64,000 bases of DNA from Ignavibacteriota bacterium (lineage in GTDB: Bacteria; Bacteroidota; Ignavibacteria; Ignavibacteriales; Melioribacteraceae), in contig JADJOX010000008.1 of assembly GCA_016713565.1 (NCBI GenBank), positions 248,001 to 312,000 on the forward strand. Reading direction: 5' to 3'. The notes beneath the pieces are model-generated. The model was not told the origin of the DNA and searched no databases. It saw only the letters and a program-made list of their open reading frames with translations. Made by a program: the position numbers and the translations under genes. This document shows positions 8,017 to 17,596 of this stretch, one piece after another; positions within the stretch are counted from its first letter, which is position 1, and each line of letters opens with the position of its first letter.

Positions 8017-11000
8017 ATGATATTATCAAAGAATAAAAATTTTACATTATCAATCGATCAAATCTTAGAATCTGAATTTCCGTTGGTTGAAATTGAAAAT
8101 CTATTAATTCTTGTTCCGACCAACCGAAGATTAAGAGAATTAAAGAAAAGTATAATCAGCAAATTTACAAATTCACCCGTTACAAAAATTAATATTGAAA
8201 CATTCACTACAATTAATTCCAAAATTTTAAAGCAACTTAAACCCTTTGTAATATTGAGTGAAGCCGCTTCCTCGGTTCTAATAAAAGAAACTTCTGATGA
8301 ATTAGAGCTGAAATATTTTGCCGCATATTCAAATGGAATTCCGTTCGGCACATTGGATAAAATTAAAAATGTGATTTCGGAATATAAGCGACATGGAATT
8401 TCTCCCGAAAAATTATTAAGTGAATCGGAAAAATTGGAAGGAAGTGAAAAACTAAAGGCATCGGATATAGCTTTAATTTACAGTTCTTATTCTGAAAAAT
8501 GCAGAAAGTTATCTGCGTACGAAATAGGAGATATATACAGCGACGTTATTTCTATTTCATATAGTCAATTTGATCATGCATTCAGCGGACTTTTCCCAAA
8601 TGTAAACTCTATTATAATAGATGGTTTTGATGAGTTTACAAATTTGGAAATTGAAATAATTGAAAAGTTGAACCAAGTTGTAAAATCTAATATGGCTATT
8701 TCATTTGATTATGCAATAGAAAATGAAAATTTATTCAGTCATTTAAGTCAAATTTATATCAGACTTACTCAGCTTGGCTTTAATGAATTTAAACAAAATA
8801 TTATTGAAAAGGATTTCAAATTTAGAGAAAAACTCAAGAATGGTTTATTTACAAAAATTGATTCGAAAAATTTTGAATTTAAAGACAAGATTATAAGAAT
8901 AAACGCAAAAAACAGAAACGATGAAATTGAAACAACGGCAAAGATTATCAAGGAATTGATAATTGAAAAAAAAGTTCTGCCGGAAAATATTTGCGTAGTC
9001 TTTAACATAGTTGGTAATTATTCAAGCAAAGTAAGAGATATTTTTAAAAAGTACGGAATTCCGCTAAATCTAACCGATAGAATTTCACTCAAATCTTCTC
9101 CGCCTGTAATTGCATCAATTAGCTTATTGGAATTGATAGAAGGGGATTATCATTATAACGATCTTTTTAGAATTTTGACAAATGGATTTATAAAAATCGA
9201 AAATGTTGATTTGAACAATTTAATCTCAATCGCAAATGAGCTGAAGATAACCTTGGGAAAAAGTAATTGGGAACAGGTTATTTCAGACGCAAAGAAATTA
9301 CTTAAATACGACGAAAGAATTTCGATTAAAGATCAAGACTCAATTTTGCAAAATTATAATAAAGCTTTAATGGATATAAAAAGAATAGATTCTGCTTTAA
9401 TTCCCTTAAAGAAAAAAAATACAATTGATGAATTTTTACAGAATTTCTCAAAAGTACTTTTGAATTTAAAATTACCTTGCACGGTTTTGGATGATGGAAA
9501 CGGGCAAGAAGAAGAACATATTAAAGCTTTAACGGTTTTACTAAAAACTTTGAATGAAGTTCTCTTATTGGTTAAAAGAGAAAATGAAAATGACAAAAAA
9601 TATCCGCTGAGTTTTTACACCGAACAAATTAGAAGTATTTGCAATTGGGCGAGATTTAATGTAAAGGAAAAATCTGATTACGGAGTTCTCGTAACTTCGT
9701 TAAATGAAATTCGAGGTTTGAATTTTGATTATCTTTTTTTAGGCGGCTTATGCGATGGTGATTTCCCGACAAAATATTCGCCGGAAATATTTTTTTCGGG
9801 TTCATTCCGCAAGCAGGAAGAAATTCATCAAACTGAGGAAAAATATCATTTTTATCAAACATTATGCTCTTGGAAAGAGCAGCTTTATCTTTCAGTACCA
9901 AAGTACGATAAAGATTCAGAACTTGTTGAATCTACTTTTATGACTGATCTTGAAAATGTATTTGAAACAACAGAATACTATAATGCGGAAATAAATAAAA
10001 TATTTTCCAAAGAAGAGTTGTTAATAGAATTCGGTCAAAATGAAAATAATGAAATATTACTGAATGAAATTTCAAAAGCAGGTATTGATTCCAATAGCAT
10101 TTTAAAGAAAAATAAAATTAGAGAACTAAGAACGAAAAATTATCTTTATGAAGATAATTACAACGGGTTTATAAATTCAAAAAGTGAAAATATCACAAAA
10201 TTTTTAGATGAAATTTCTCAGCGAGAATTTTCCATATCTCAATTAGAAACTTTTGCAAAGTGTCCTTTTAAATATTTTGCGGAACGCGTCTTAAAAATTA
10301 AACCTATTGAAGAACCAACTGAAGAAATTGAACCTTTGGAATTGGGTAATATTCTACATTCAATTTTATATGATTTCTATAAAAAAGTTATTGATGAGAA
10401 TATTCCGCTAAACTATGAAGGCTCTGACGAATTTAATTATTTGAAAAAAATAATTTTTGAAATAGCGGAAAATAAAATAACTGCATTGAACCTTAATTCA
10501 CCATTGGCTTTTTTTGAAAAAGAAAAAATTTTCGGCATCGAAGGAAAAAAAGAGTTATCTATTTTATACAAATTTTTGATATCCGAAACAGAAGATGCGT
10601 CAAGTTTTACTCCAAAATTTTTTGAAAATAGTTTTGGGAATGTTGCCAGTAGAAAAAACAATTTTAACAAAAATGTAGAAATAGGAGATGTTAAATTAAG
10701 AGGAACAATTGATAGAATTGACGTTGATGTAAACGAAGCTCAGTTTAATATTATTGATTATAAACTAAAAGGTAAGAGACCAACAGTACAAGAATTATTT
10801 GACGGTTTATCTCTTCAGCTTCCCGTTTATTTAATTGCCGGAAAACAAATTTTAACGGAAAGCGAAAACATTGATTATAACGCAAATGATATGATCATTT
10901 ATTCATTGAACTTTAAGGATGAAAAATTCGGCAAATTTCCTATCAATTTGAAAGGAAGAGGAAAGATGTCATTAGAAGAAAAAAAATTATTGAATGAAGA

Positions 11001-11160
11001 ACTTTTAAATTCTACCAAAGATAAGGTCTTGCAATATCACGAAAAAATAAAAAGAGGAAATTTTCATTTATCACAACTCGAAAATCGCGAAGAGAAGGTA
11101 TGTAATTATTGCGATTTTAATTCTTTTTGCAGAGTTAAGGAAGTGTTTGAGTCGGCTTAA
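8017..11160 (+). CDS. addB: AddB-type helicase-nuclease subunit (PD-(D/E)XK nuclease, 4Fe-4S)
   Basis: 1047 residues, the size of AddB. The N-terminus has a helicase-like start, LVPTNRRLRELKKSI (~30-45), in place of a canonical Walker A, as expected for the inactive helicase of Bacteroidota AddB relatives. The carboxyl third is a RecB-type nuclease: GNILHSILYDFY, then FNIIDYKLKGKRP carrying the catalytic D...xYK motif, then LQLPVYLIAGKQI. Four cysteines that would hold the iron-sulfur staple are visible: one in FAKCPFKYFAERV (~750) and CNYCDFNSFC near the end. It would pair with AddA (47191-50691) to resect double-strand breaks for RecA. addA and addB are about 36 kb apart here rather than adjacent. 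Confidence 0.82.
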   Translation: MILSKNKNFTLSIDQILESEFPLVEIENLLILVPTNRRLRELKKSIISKFTNSPVTKINIETFTTINSKILKQLKPFVILSEAASSVLIKETSDELELKYFAAYSNGIPFGTLDKIKNVISEYKRHGISPEKLLSESEKLEGSEKLKASDIALIYSSYSEKCRKLSAYEIGDIYSDVISISYSQFDHAFSGLFPNVNSIIIDGFDEFTNLEIEIIEKLNQVVKSNMAISFDYAIENENLFSHLSQIYIRLTQLGFNEFKQNIIEKDFKFREKLKNGLFTKIDSKNFEFKDKIIRINAKNRNDEIETTAKIIKELIIEKKVLPENICVVFNIVGNYSSKVRDIFKKYGIPLNLTDRISLKSSPPVIASISLLELIEGDYHYNDLFRILTNGFIKIENVDLNNLISIANELKITLGKSNWEQVISDAKKLLKYDERISIKDQDSILQNYNKALMDIKRIDSALIPLKKKNTIDEFLQNFSKVLLNLKLPCTVLDDGNGQEEEHIKALTVLLKTLNEVLLLVKRENENDKKYPLSFYTEQIRSICNWARFNVKEKSDYGVLVTSLNEIRGLNFDYLFLGGLCDGDFPTKYSPEIFFSGSFRKQEEIHQTEEKYHFYQTLCSWKEQLYLSVPKYDKDSELVESTFMTDLENVFETTEYYNAEINKIFSKEELLIEFGQNENNEILLNEISKAGIDSNSILKKNKIRELRTKNYLYEDNYNGFINSKSENITKFLDEISQREFSISQLETFAKCPFKYFAERVLKIKPIEEPTEEIEPLELGNILHSILYDFYKKVIDENIPLNYEGSDEFNYLKKIIFEIAENKITALNLNSPLAFFEKEKIFGIEGKKELSILYKFLISETEDASSFTPKFFENSFGNVASRKNNFNKNVEIGDVKLRGTIDRIDVDVNEAQFNIIDYKLKGKRPTVQELFDGLSLQLPVYLIAGKQILTESENIDYNANDMIIYSLNFKDEKFGKFPINLKGRGKMSLEEKKLLNEELLNSTKDKVLQYHEKIKRGNFHLSQLENREEKVCNYCDFNSFCRVKEVFESA

Positions 11161-11210
11161 GAAATATTCATTTTCTTGTTTACAACGTTAAATTTTATTA
11201 ATTTTATGCA

Positions 11211-11241
11211 TGCCATTGCGAAAGCGATGGCAATTTTTTTT
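11211..11241 (+). terminator. Rho-independent terminator after addB
   Basis: A 9-bp stem, TGCCATTGC with GCGATGGCA, closed by a GAAA tetraloop and followed by eight or more T residues. It lies between addB and greA and should end the DUF192-addB transcript. Confidence 0.85.
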
Positions 11242-11269
11242 ATATAGCCATAAAAATAGGAGAAAGTAA

Positions 11270-11740
11270 TTGGCAAACTTTGTTTATTTAAGTCAAGAAA
11301 AATTACATGAATTGGAAAAAGATTTAAAAGATCTAAAAACCAATGGAAGAAAAAATATGGCTCAAAGAATTGCCGAAGCTAGATCTTACGGTGATTTATC
11401 TGAAAATGCCGAATACGATGCGGCTAAAGAAGCGCAGGGACATTTGGAGCTTAAAATAAGTAAGTTGGAAGAAATGCTTGCAAAAGCAAAAGTAATTGAT
11501 ACATCTAAATTGCCTGATGATGAAGTTCATATTCTTTCAACAGTTGAAGTACAGAACTTGAATAATAAGAAAAGTTATAAATATACATTGGTTTCTGAAG
11601 AAGAAGCGGATTTGCAGAACGGTAAAATTGCGTTAACTTCTCCGGTTGGTAGCGCCTTAATGGGCGCAAAAAAAGGTCAAATTGTTGAAGCTAAAGTGCC
11701 TGCAGGAGTTATTAAATTTGAAATCCTTAAAATTGAATAA
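11270..11740 (+). CDS. greA: Transcription elongation factor GreA
   Basis: 156 residues, full length. The N-terminal coiled coil (~1-75) has the family tip region SYGDLSENAEYDAAKEAQG with the acidic pair that reaches into the RNA polymerase secondary channel. The C-terminal FKBP-like domain ends with TSPVGSALMGAKKGQIVEAK. The factor rescues backtracked polymerase by stimulating RNA cleavage. The start is TTG at 11270, chosen because AGGAGAAAG lies at the right distance upstream and no ATG fits. It opens a long rightward gene run that continues with tilS 18 bp downstream. Confidence 0.95.
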   Translation: MANFVYLSQEKLHELEKDLKDLKTNGRKNMAQRIAEARSYGDLSENAEYDAAKEAQGHLELKISKLEEMLAKAKVIDTSKLPDDEVHILSTVEVQNLNNKKSYKYTLVSEEEADLQNGKIALTSPVGSALMGAKKGQIVEAKVPAGVIKFEILKIE

Positions 11741-11758
11741 GTGAAATTTTTATAAAAA

Positions 11759-13129
11759 TTGAAAAAGCATCAAAAAACAATTGAACAGGATGTTATAAAT
11801 TTTATAAATAGACATCAATTGCTAAATGGTGCAAAAAAAATATTGATTGGATTAAGCGGCGGCGGCGATTCGGTATTTGCCCTTTATTTTCTTAATAAGT
11901 TTAAGCAAAAATATCAGATTGAAATTTCAGCCGTTCATGTAAATCATAATTTACGCGGAGCTGAAGCAAAAAGAGATGAAGATTTTTGCAGAAAACTATG
12001 TTTGAATTGGCAAATAAATTTTTTCTGTGAAAGCGCAAATGTTAAACAGTTTGCGAAAAAGAAAAAGTTATCAATTGAAGAAGCCGCGCGAATTATACGT
12101 TATGAAAAATTTGATGAAGTTTTAAAAAAAAATAATTCTGATTTTATTGTAACGGCTCATAATATTGATGATAATTTAGAAAGCGTTCTTTTAAATTTTG
12201 TTAGCGGAACCGGAATTGAAGGTTTAAGCGGAATTTCTGTTAAACGAGAATACATTATTCGTCCGTTTTTATGTATTTCAAAATCTGAAATTTTAGAGTA
12301 TCTAAAAAATAAGAATATTGATTTTGTTATTGATTCAACGAATTTTGATTCATCGTACAGAAGAAATTATATAAGAAATGAGATTTCTCCAATGCTGAAA
12401 AAGATTAATCCGTCTTTGAACGAAACCGTATTGAATTCGTCTGAAGTATTGAGAAATCAAAATATATCTTTAAATTTTTTCATCGAAAAGGTGTATAGTG
12501 AAATTTTTTCGAGGCATAAAAATGAATTTATTATTGAATTAACTAAACTCGAAAAATATCCGAAAGAAATTTTTGGTGAAATTTTAAAACTGATATTTGA
12601 AAAAGAACTTAAACTTGAATTTAACTTTAACGATTTTTTACAGTTTGAAAAACTAATTGGTGCTCAAACCGGGAAAAAATTAGAGTTTAATAAAAAATTT
12701 ACTGCATTAAAAGAAAACGGTAAAATTTTAATTAAAAGAAAAATTAAGTCGAAAAATGATTTAATTTATTTGAAATTAGATTCCAAAACCAAGGTAAATG
12801 GAAAAAGTTTAATAATTGAAAAAATAGATTATATTCCAAATATATCTGAAAAATCAAAATATGAAGAAATAATTTCCGGCGATTGCATTAAAGATGAACT
12901 CATTTTAAGGAAATGGCAAATCGGAGATAAAATCAAACTTTTAGGAATGAGAGGAACAAAAAAAATCTCTGATGTTTTAACTGATTTAAAAATTCCAGGT
13001 TCAGAAAAAGAAAAAACGATGGTTCTGATAAACAATAATGAAGTTGTTTGTTTATTGGGACATCGAATAAGTGAAAATTATAAAATTACAGAAAAAACAA
13101 AATGTGCGATAAAAATATGTCTAAAATAG
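11759..13129 (+). CDS. tilS: tRNA(Ile)-lysidine synthetase
   Basis: 456 residues. The N-terminal PP-loop ATP pyrophosphatase motif is LSGGGDSVFA (~31-40), followed by HVNHNLRGAEAKRDEDFC and TAHNIDDNLESVLLNF (~150), both diagnostic of TilS. The RRNYIRNEI segment and a C-terminal TilS-C domain (LRKWQIGDKIKLLGMRGTKK) complete the standard layout. It makes lysidine at C34 of tRNA-Ile(CAU), so AUA is read as isoleucine, and it is normally essential. It starts with TTG at 11759, and its last 28 bases overlap hpt. The tilS-hpt-ftsH order is widely conserved in bacteria. Confidence 0.95.
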   Translation: MKKHQKTIEQDVINFINRHQLLNGAKKILIGLSGGGDSVFALYFLNKFKQKYQIEISAVHVNHNLRGAEAKRDEDFCRKLCLNWQINFFCESANVKQFAKKKKLSIEEAARIIRYEKFDEVLKKNNSDFIVTAHNIDDNLESVLLNFVSGTGIEGLSGISVKREYIIRPFLCISKSEILEYLKNKNIDFVIDSTNFDSSYRRNYIRNEISPMLKKINPSLNETVLNSSEVLRNQNISLNFFIEKVYSEIFSRHKNEFIIELTKLEKYPKEIFGEILKLIFEKELKLEFNFNDFLQFEKLIGAQTGKKLEFNKKFTALKENGKILIKRKIKSKNDLIYLKLDSKTKVNGKSLIIEKIDYIPNISEKSKYEEIISGDCIKDELILRKWQIGDKIKLLGMRGTKKISDVLTDLKIPGSEKEKTMVLINNNEVVCLLGHRISENYKITEKTKCAIKICLK

Positions 13130-13680
13130 TTGAAAATGAAAAAGGTGAAATTTGGGTTGGCAGCGAGAAATTCGTTACATTAATATCCGAAGAAAAGATC
13201 CAAAATAGAATTAAAGAATTAGGCGAGCAAATTTCAAAGGAATACCAGGGAAAGCTTCCTATTTTAATTGGTGTTTTGAATGGTTCTTTTATTTTTTTAT
13301 CTGATCTTGTAAAAAAAATTGATATTCATATTGAAATCGACTTCTTTAAACTTTCCAGTTACGGAGATGCTAAGATAAGCAGCGGAGAAGTTAAATTAAT
13401 TAAAGAATTAAACGCAGATATAAATGAAAGACATATATTAATTGTAGAAGATATTGTTGATACCGGACTTTCTATCCAATTTATTAAAAATATTTTGAAA
13501 AACTATAAACCTGCAAGCGTAAAAATTGTAAGTCTTTTAGTGAAACCGGAAAGCTTAAAAAATAAAATGAAAATTGATTATATTGGATTTGAAATTCCAA
13601 ATAAATTTGTTATTGGATACGGATTGGATTATGCACAAAAATATAGAAATTTGAATTCAATCTTTGCGCTAAGTGAATGA
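13102..13680 (+). CDS. hpt: Hypoxanthine phosphoribosyltransferase
   Basis: 192 residues from ATG 13102; an in-frame ATG at 13117 (MSKIVENEKG) is an equally good start. The PRPP-binding motif ILIVEDIVDTGLS (~112-124) and the upstream loop VLNGSFIFLSDL identify a purine-salvage type I PRTase, with SLLVKPESLK and GYGLDYAQKYRNL at the end as in Hpt. It converts hypoxanthine and guanine to IMP and GMP. It overlaps the end of tilS and lies 11 bp before ftsH, the usual neighbourhood. Confidence 0.93.
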   Translation: MCDKNMSKIVENEKGEIWVGSEKFVTLISEEKIQNRIKELGEQISKEYQGKLPILIGVLNGSFIFLSDLVKKIDIHIEIDFFKLSSYGDAKISSGEVKLIKELNADINERHILIVEDIVDTGLSIQFIKNILKNYKPASVKIVSLLVKPESLKNKMKIDYIGFEIPNKFVIGYGLDYAQKYRNLNSIFALSE

Positions 13681-13691
13681 CGGAGAAATAA

Positions 13692-15788
13692 ATGTATAAA
13701 CCATTTAATAAATTATTTATGGCAAACGAACAAAATAATAACCCTAAAAAGAATAAAGGATTTGGACCTCAAAAACCCGACGGCGACTTTGATTGGTCAA
13801 AAATTCTTAAATCTGTTTTTAGCTGGGGAGCAGTTATCATTGCAGCTGTAATTGTTATGCAATTTCTGAATACAAATAGAGGCGAAGCTACTGAAGTTGA
13901 TTACGGTGTTTACGAATCTCTTTTAGAACAAAATAAGATAAGTGAAATAAACGTAATAAAATCGGAAATCAATAATTACGTGCTGCAAATAAAGTTAAAA
14001 TCAGAACAAAATGTTAACGTAGGAAAAAACACAGTTGTAACAAATAAAATCAGCACAGTAATTATTGAAAAAATTATTGAGCAGCAGCAATCAGTTTGGA
14101 AAGAAAAAGGAATAAAATATAATTTCACTCTTGAATCAAATGAATGGTTTACAGTATTAATTAGTTTTCTTCCCTGGATTTTAATGATTGGAATTTGGGT
14201 TCTGATTATGCGAAGAATGCAGGGCGGAGGAACGGGCGGAACAAGAGGAATTTTTAATTTTGGCAAAAGCAGAGCAAAATTAAACTCGCAATCTTCTCTT
14301 AAAGTTACTTTCAAAGATGTTGCAGGAGCAGATGAAGCAAAATTGGAATTGCAGGAAATAATTGAATTTCTGAAAGAACCATCAAAATTTCAAAAACTCG
14401 GCGGTAAAATTCCAAGAGGTGTATTGTTATTGGGTCCTCCCGGAACTGGAAAAACCTTAATGGCAAGAGCGGTAGCAGGTGAAGCAGGAGTTCCGTTTTT
14501 CTCTATTAGCGGTGCGGATTTCGTTGAAATGTTTGTCGGAGTTGGCGCAAGCAGAGTAAGAGATCTTTTTGATCAAGGAAAAAAGAATGCGCCTTGTATA
14601 ATTTTTATCGACGAAATTGATGCTGTGGGCAGACATAGAGGAGCCGGTTTAGGCGGCGGTCACGATGAAAGAGAACAAACTTTAAATGCTTTGCTGGTTG
14701 AAATGGATGGATTTGAACAAAACAACGGCGTTATAATTATTGCCGCAACTAATAGACCTGATGTTTTGGATCCGGCATTATTAAGACCGGGAAGGTTTGA
14801 CAGGCAGGTTGTTGTTGACAGACCCGATGTTAATGGTAGAGAAGGAATTCTTAAAGTTCATACCAGAAAAATTCCACTTGCTCCTGAAGTTGATTTAAAC
14901 GTTTTAGCAAAAGGTACTCCTGGTTTAGCAGGCGCCGAACTAGCGAATTTAGTAAATGAAGCAGCTTTACTAGCAGCGAGACAAAATAAAACTACCGTAA
15001 GTATGGATGATTTTGAAGACGCGAAAGATAAAGTAATGATGGGTATGGAACGTAAGAGTATGATAATTTCCGAAAAGGAAAAACGAACAACGGCTTATCA
15101 TGAAATTGGTCATGTTCTTGTTGCATTGAAAATTCCCGAATCAGATCCTGTACATAAAGTGACAATAATTCCACGAGGAAGAGCGCTTGGAGTAACTACT
15201 TATCTTCCGGTAGATGAAAAACATACATATTCAAAAGAATATTTGGAAGCGATGATTGCGTATGCGTTGGGCGGAAGAGCAGCCGAAAAAATTGTATTCA
15301 ACGCATTTACTACTGGAGCTGGAAACGATATAGAAAAAGCTACGAATATAGCACGCAAAATGGTTTGCGAATGGGGAATGAGTGAAAAATTAGGACCATT
15401 GGCTTACGGTAAAAATGAAGAGGAATTATTCTTAGGCAGAGAAGTAACAAAACATCAAGATTACAGCGAAAAAACCGCGCAGGATATTGACGAAGAGGTT
15501 CGTGCAATTGTTAATAAAGGAATGATTAGAGCCGAAAAAATTCTTACGGAAAATATTGAAGAACTTCATAAATTATCCGAAGAATTACTTGAGAGAGAAA
15601 TTCTTGATGCCGATGAAATCAATAAAATTCTTAAAGGAGAAAATTTACCTCCGGCAAGAAAAAACGGTAATGAAGCTCCGCCAAAAAAAGAAATTGAAAT
15701 ACCGGAACATGTAAAAAAAATGATGGAAGAAAAGAATAATCGTGCTTCCAATCAAACAAATTCAGCATCTGAAAATGACCTCAACTGA
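13692..15788 (+). CDS. ftsH: ATP-dependent zinc metalloprotease FtsH
   Basis: 698 residues. Two transmembrane helices (~35-55 and ~155-173) bracket the periplasmic domain. The AAA+ domain has Walker A GPPGTGKT (~248), Walker B CIIFIDEID and the second region of homology ATNRPDVLDPALLRPGRFDR. The M41 protease zinc site is HEIGH (~470). FtsH degrades misfolded membrane proteins and regulators. The start at 13692 has a CGGAGAAA site; an internal ATG at 13719 (MANEQNN) is a less likely alternative. It overlaps the next gene by 14 bp. Confidence 0.97.
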   Translation: MYKPFNKLFMANEQNNNPKKNKGFGPQKPDGDFDWSKILKSVFSWGAVIIAAVIVMQFLNTNRGEATEVDYGVYESLLEQNKISEINVIKSEINNYVLQIKLKSEQNVNVGKNTVVTNKISTVIIEKIIEQQQSVWKEKGIKYNFTLESNEWFTVLISFLPWILMIGIWVLIMRRMQGGGTGGTRGIFNFGKSRAKLNSQSSLKVTFKDVAGADEAKLELQEIIEFLKEPSKFQKLGGKIPRGVLLLGPPGTGKTLMARAVAGEAGVPFFSISGADFVEMFVGVGASRVRDLFDQGKKNAPCIIFIDEIDAVGRHRGAGLGGGHDEREQTLNALLVEMDGFEQNNGVIIIAATNRPDVLDPALLRPGRFDRQVVVDRPDVNGREGILKVHTRKIPLAPEVDLNVLAKGTPGLAGAELANLVNEAALLAARQNKTTVSMDDFEDAKDKVMMGMERKSMIISEKEKRTTAYHEIGHVLVALKIPESDPVHKVTIIPRGRALGVTTYLPVDEKHTYSKEYLEAMIAYALGGRAAEKIVFNAFTTGAGNDIEKATNIARKMVCEWGMSEKLGPLAYGKNEEELFLGREVTKHQDYSEKTAQDIDEEVRAIVNKGMIRAEKILTENIEELHKLSEELLEREILDADEINKILKGENLPPARKNGNEAPPKKEIEIPEHVKKMMEEKNNRASNQTNSASENDLN

Positions 15789-16425
15789 TAACGGCTCAAT
15801 TAATTTTAAAGGTGAATTGCTAAGAAAAAGCATTCACCTTTGTTCACTTTCAATTCCAATTATCTACAATTTTATTTCCAAACATGAAGCACTGACTATT
15901 TTAATACCAATAACTTTTGTTTCGGTTTTAGTCGATTTCAGCAGATATTATATTCCATCTTTAAATAAAATGATAATGAATCTTTTCGGATTTATTATGC
16001 GAGAGCATGAAAATGACTTGAAAAAGAAAAATTTGAATGGCGCATCCTATGTTTTTATCGCCGCAACGCTTACATTATGGATTTTTCCAAAGATAATTTT
16101 CATTACATCATTTACAATGCTAATTATTTGTGATATTGCCGCTGCATTGATAGGACGTAAATTCGGTAAACATAAATTCCTTTCAAAAAGCTTTGAAGGT
16201 ACTTTTGCATTTTTTGTATTTGGAATTATTGTTGTACTTTTTACACCTAAGGTAAATGGGGATCTGAGTGAATATTTAATTGGTATATTTGCGGGTGCAA
16301 TAGGTGCTGTTATAGAAAATATTTCTTACGGTTGGGCTGATGATAATTTGACTATTCCTATTTCTATTGGATTATCGATGTGGATTTTATATTATTTATT
16401 TCTGCCGAATCTTAATTTGATATAA
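15775..16425 (+). CDS. Integral-membrane CTP-dependent polyprenol/diacylglycerol kinase-like protein (SEC59/DGK1 family)
   Basis: About 216 residues from ATG 15775, which overlaps the ftsH stop; an upstream in-frame start at 15742 lies deep inside ftsH and is less likely. Six or seven hydrophobic helices run through the protein. The family signature is CDIAAALIGRKFGKHKF (~residues 122-138) followed by KSFEGTFAFF, shared by dolichol kinase, yeast Dgk1 and the cytidylyltransferase fold; a GAVIENISYG segment lies near the end. Members phosphorylate membrane lipids such as dolichol, phytol or diacylglycerol with CTP. The lipid used here is unknown. Confidence 0.8.
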   Translation: MTSTDNGSINFKGELLRKSIHLCSLSIPIIYNFISKHEALTILIPITFVSVLVDFSRYYIPSLNKMIMNLFGFIMREHENDLKKKNLNGASYVFIAATLTLWIFPKIIFITSFTMLIICDIAAALIGRKFGKHKFLSKSFEGTFAFFVFGIIVVLFTPKVNGDLSEYLIGIFAGAIGAVIENISYGWADDNLTIPISIGLSMWILYYLFLPNLNLI

Positions 16426-16483
16426 GAGGAACAATATAAATTCACTAATGTTAAATAATAAACAAAATCAAATTTGTAATTTT

Positions 16484-17578
16484 ATGAAAACAAAAACGAC
16501 ATTAATTTTATTCTCAATTTCATTATCATTTATTTTATTCCAAGGATGCGATACTAAAAAACAAGCAAAAGGCGAAGAAGACGAGATTTTTGTTATAGCC
16601 GATTCAGCGGACTATTCCGAAGTTGAAGGAAAAATTAAAGAAGCTTTCGGAAAAGTAATTTATACACCTCAGCCGGAAGAACTTTTTGAAATTAAAAGAA
16701 AAAGATTTGACGAACTTCAAAAATTTAAAATGCAGAAAAATATTGTCATTCTTGCCAGTTTGGGTACAAAGATGCCTACTTCTAATTATTTGGAATCTAT
16801 TATTGATGAAAAAGTAAAGCGCTTAATAGAAGACGATTCGGTTTTTGTAATAAACAAATACGACCTTTGGGCAACAAACCAATTAGTTATGATTTTAACC
16901 GCGCCTTCAATAGAAAAACTAAAAAAACAAATTGCGGAAAAGAAAGATGATTTGTTTTATTTTTTTAGGGAAGCTTCAAATAAAAGAATGGCTAAAGGAC
17001 TTTATAATAAAAATTTTGAACAAAAAAAAGTTGAAGCAAATTTATTAACAAAATACGGTTGGATGATTTATATGCAAGCGGATTATCAGCTTGCGCTGGA
17101 ATCTAAAGAAGATAATTTTGTTTGGCTTAGACGAGGTGTAAATTCTGATATGGAGAGATGGATTTTTGTGCATTGGAAAGATAGTGAAACTCCGGAATTT
17201 TTAAATATGGATTCGATAACCGCTGAACGAAATAAAATTACTGAAAAGTTTTATAGAACAACAAATGATTCTGCTTATGTTGAACTATATGATGATTACA
17301 AAATGCAATCGGAAGTTAATTTTAACGGAAAGTATTCAATAATGACACAAGGTTTATGGAGATTCAATAATCAAAGCGGTGGAGGTCCATTTATTAATTA
17401 TACTTTCTATGATGAAAAAACTAGACGAATTTATATGCTCGATGCGTCTGTTTTTGCTCCAAAATATTTTAAGAAAAGTATTTTGCAGGAAGTTGATGTT
17501 TTACTTCACAGTTTTAAAACTGAAAATGAAATTGAGCCCGAAGTTAAAAAAGATATTTTAGAAAGTTTGAATGATTAA
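16484..17578 (+). CDS. DUF4837 family lipoprotein
   Basis: 364 residues from ATG 16484. An upstream start at 16448 adds 12 polar residues before the signal peptide and is less convincing. The signal MKTKTTLILFSISLSFILF ends in a lipobox QGC. The mature protein matches my memory of the DUF4837 family of Bacteroidota, with IADSADYSEVEGKIKEAFGK near the start and a long alpha/beta body. The function of the family is unknown. It lies 18 bp upstream of truA and is probably cotranscribed with it. Confidence 0.75.
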   Translation: MKTKTTLILFSISLSFILFQGCDTKKQAKGEEDEIFVIADSADYSEVEGKIKEAFGKVIYTPQPEELFEIKRKRFDELQKFKMQKNIVILASLGTKMPTSNYLESIIDEKVKRLIEDDSVFVINKYDLWATNQLVMILTAPSIEKLKKQIAEKKDDLFYFFREASNKRMAKGLYNKNFEQKKVEANLLTKYGWMIYMQADYQLALESKEDNFVWLRRGVNSDMERWIFVHWKDSETPEFLNMDSITAERNKITEKFYRTTNDSAYVELYDDYKMQSEVNFNGKYSIMTQGLWRFNNQSGGGPFINYTFYDEKTRRIYMLDASVFAPKYFKKSILQEVDVLLHSFKTENEIEPEVKKDILESLND

Positions 17579-17596
17579 TATTCTTTAAAACTTAAT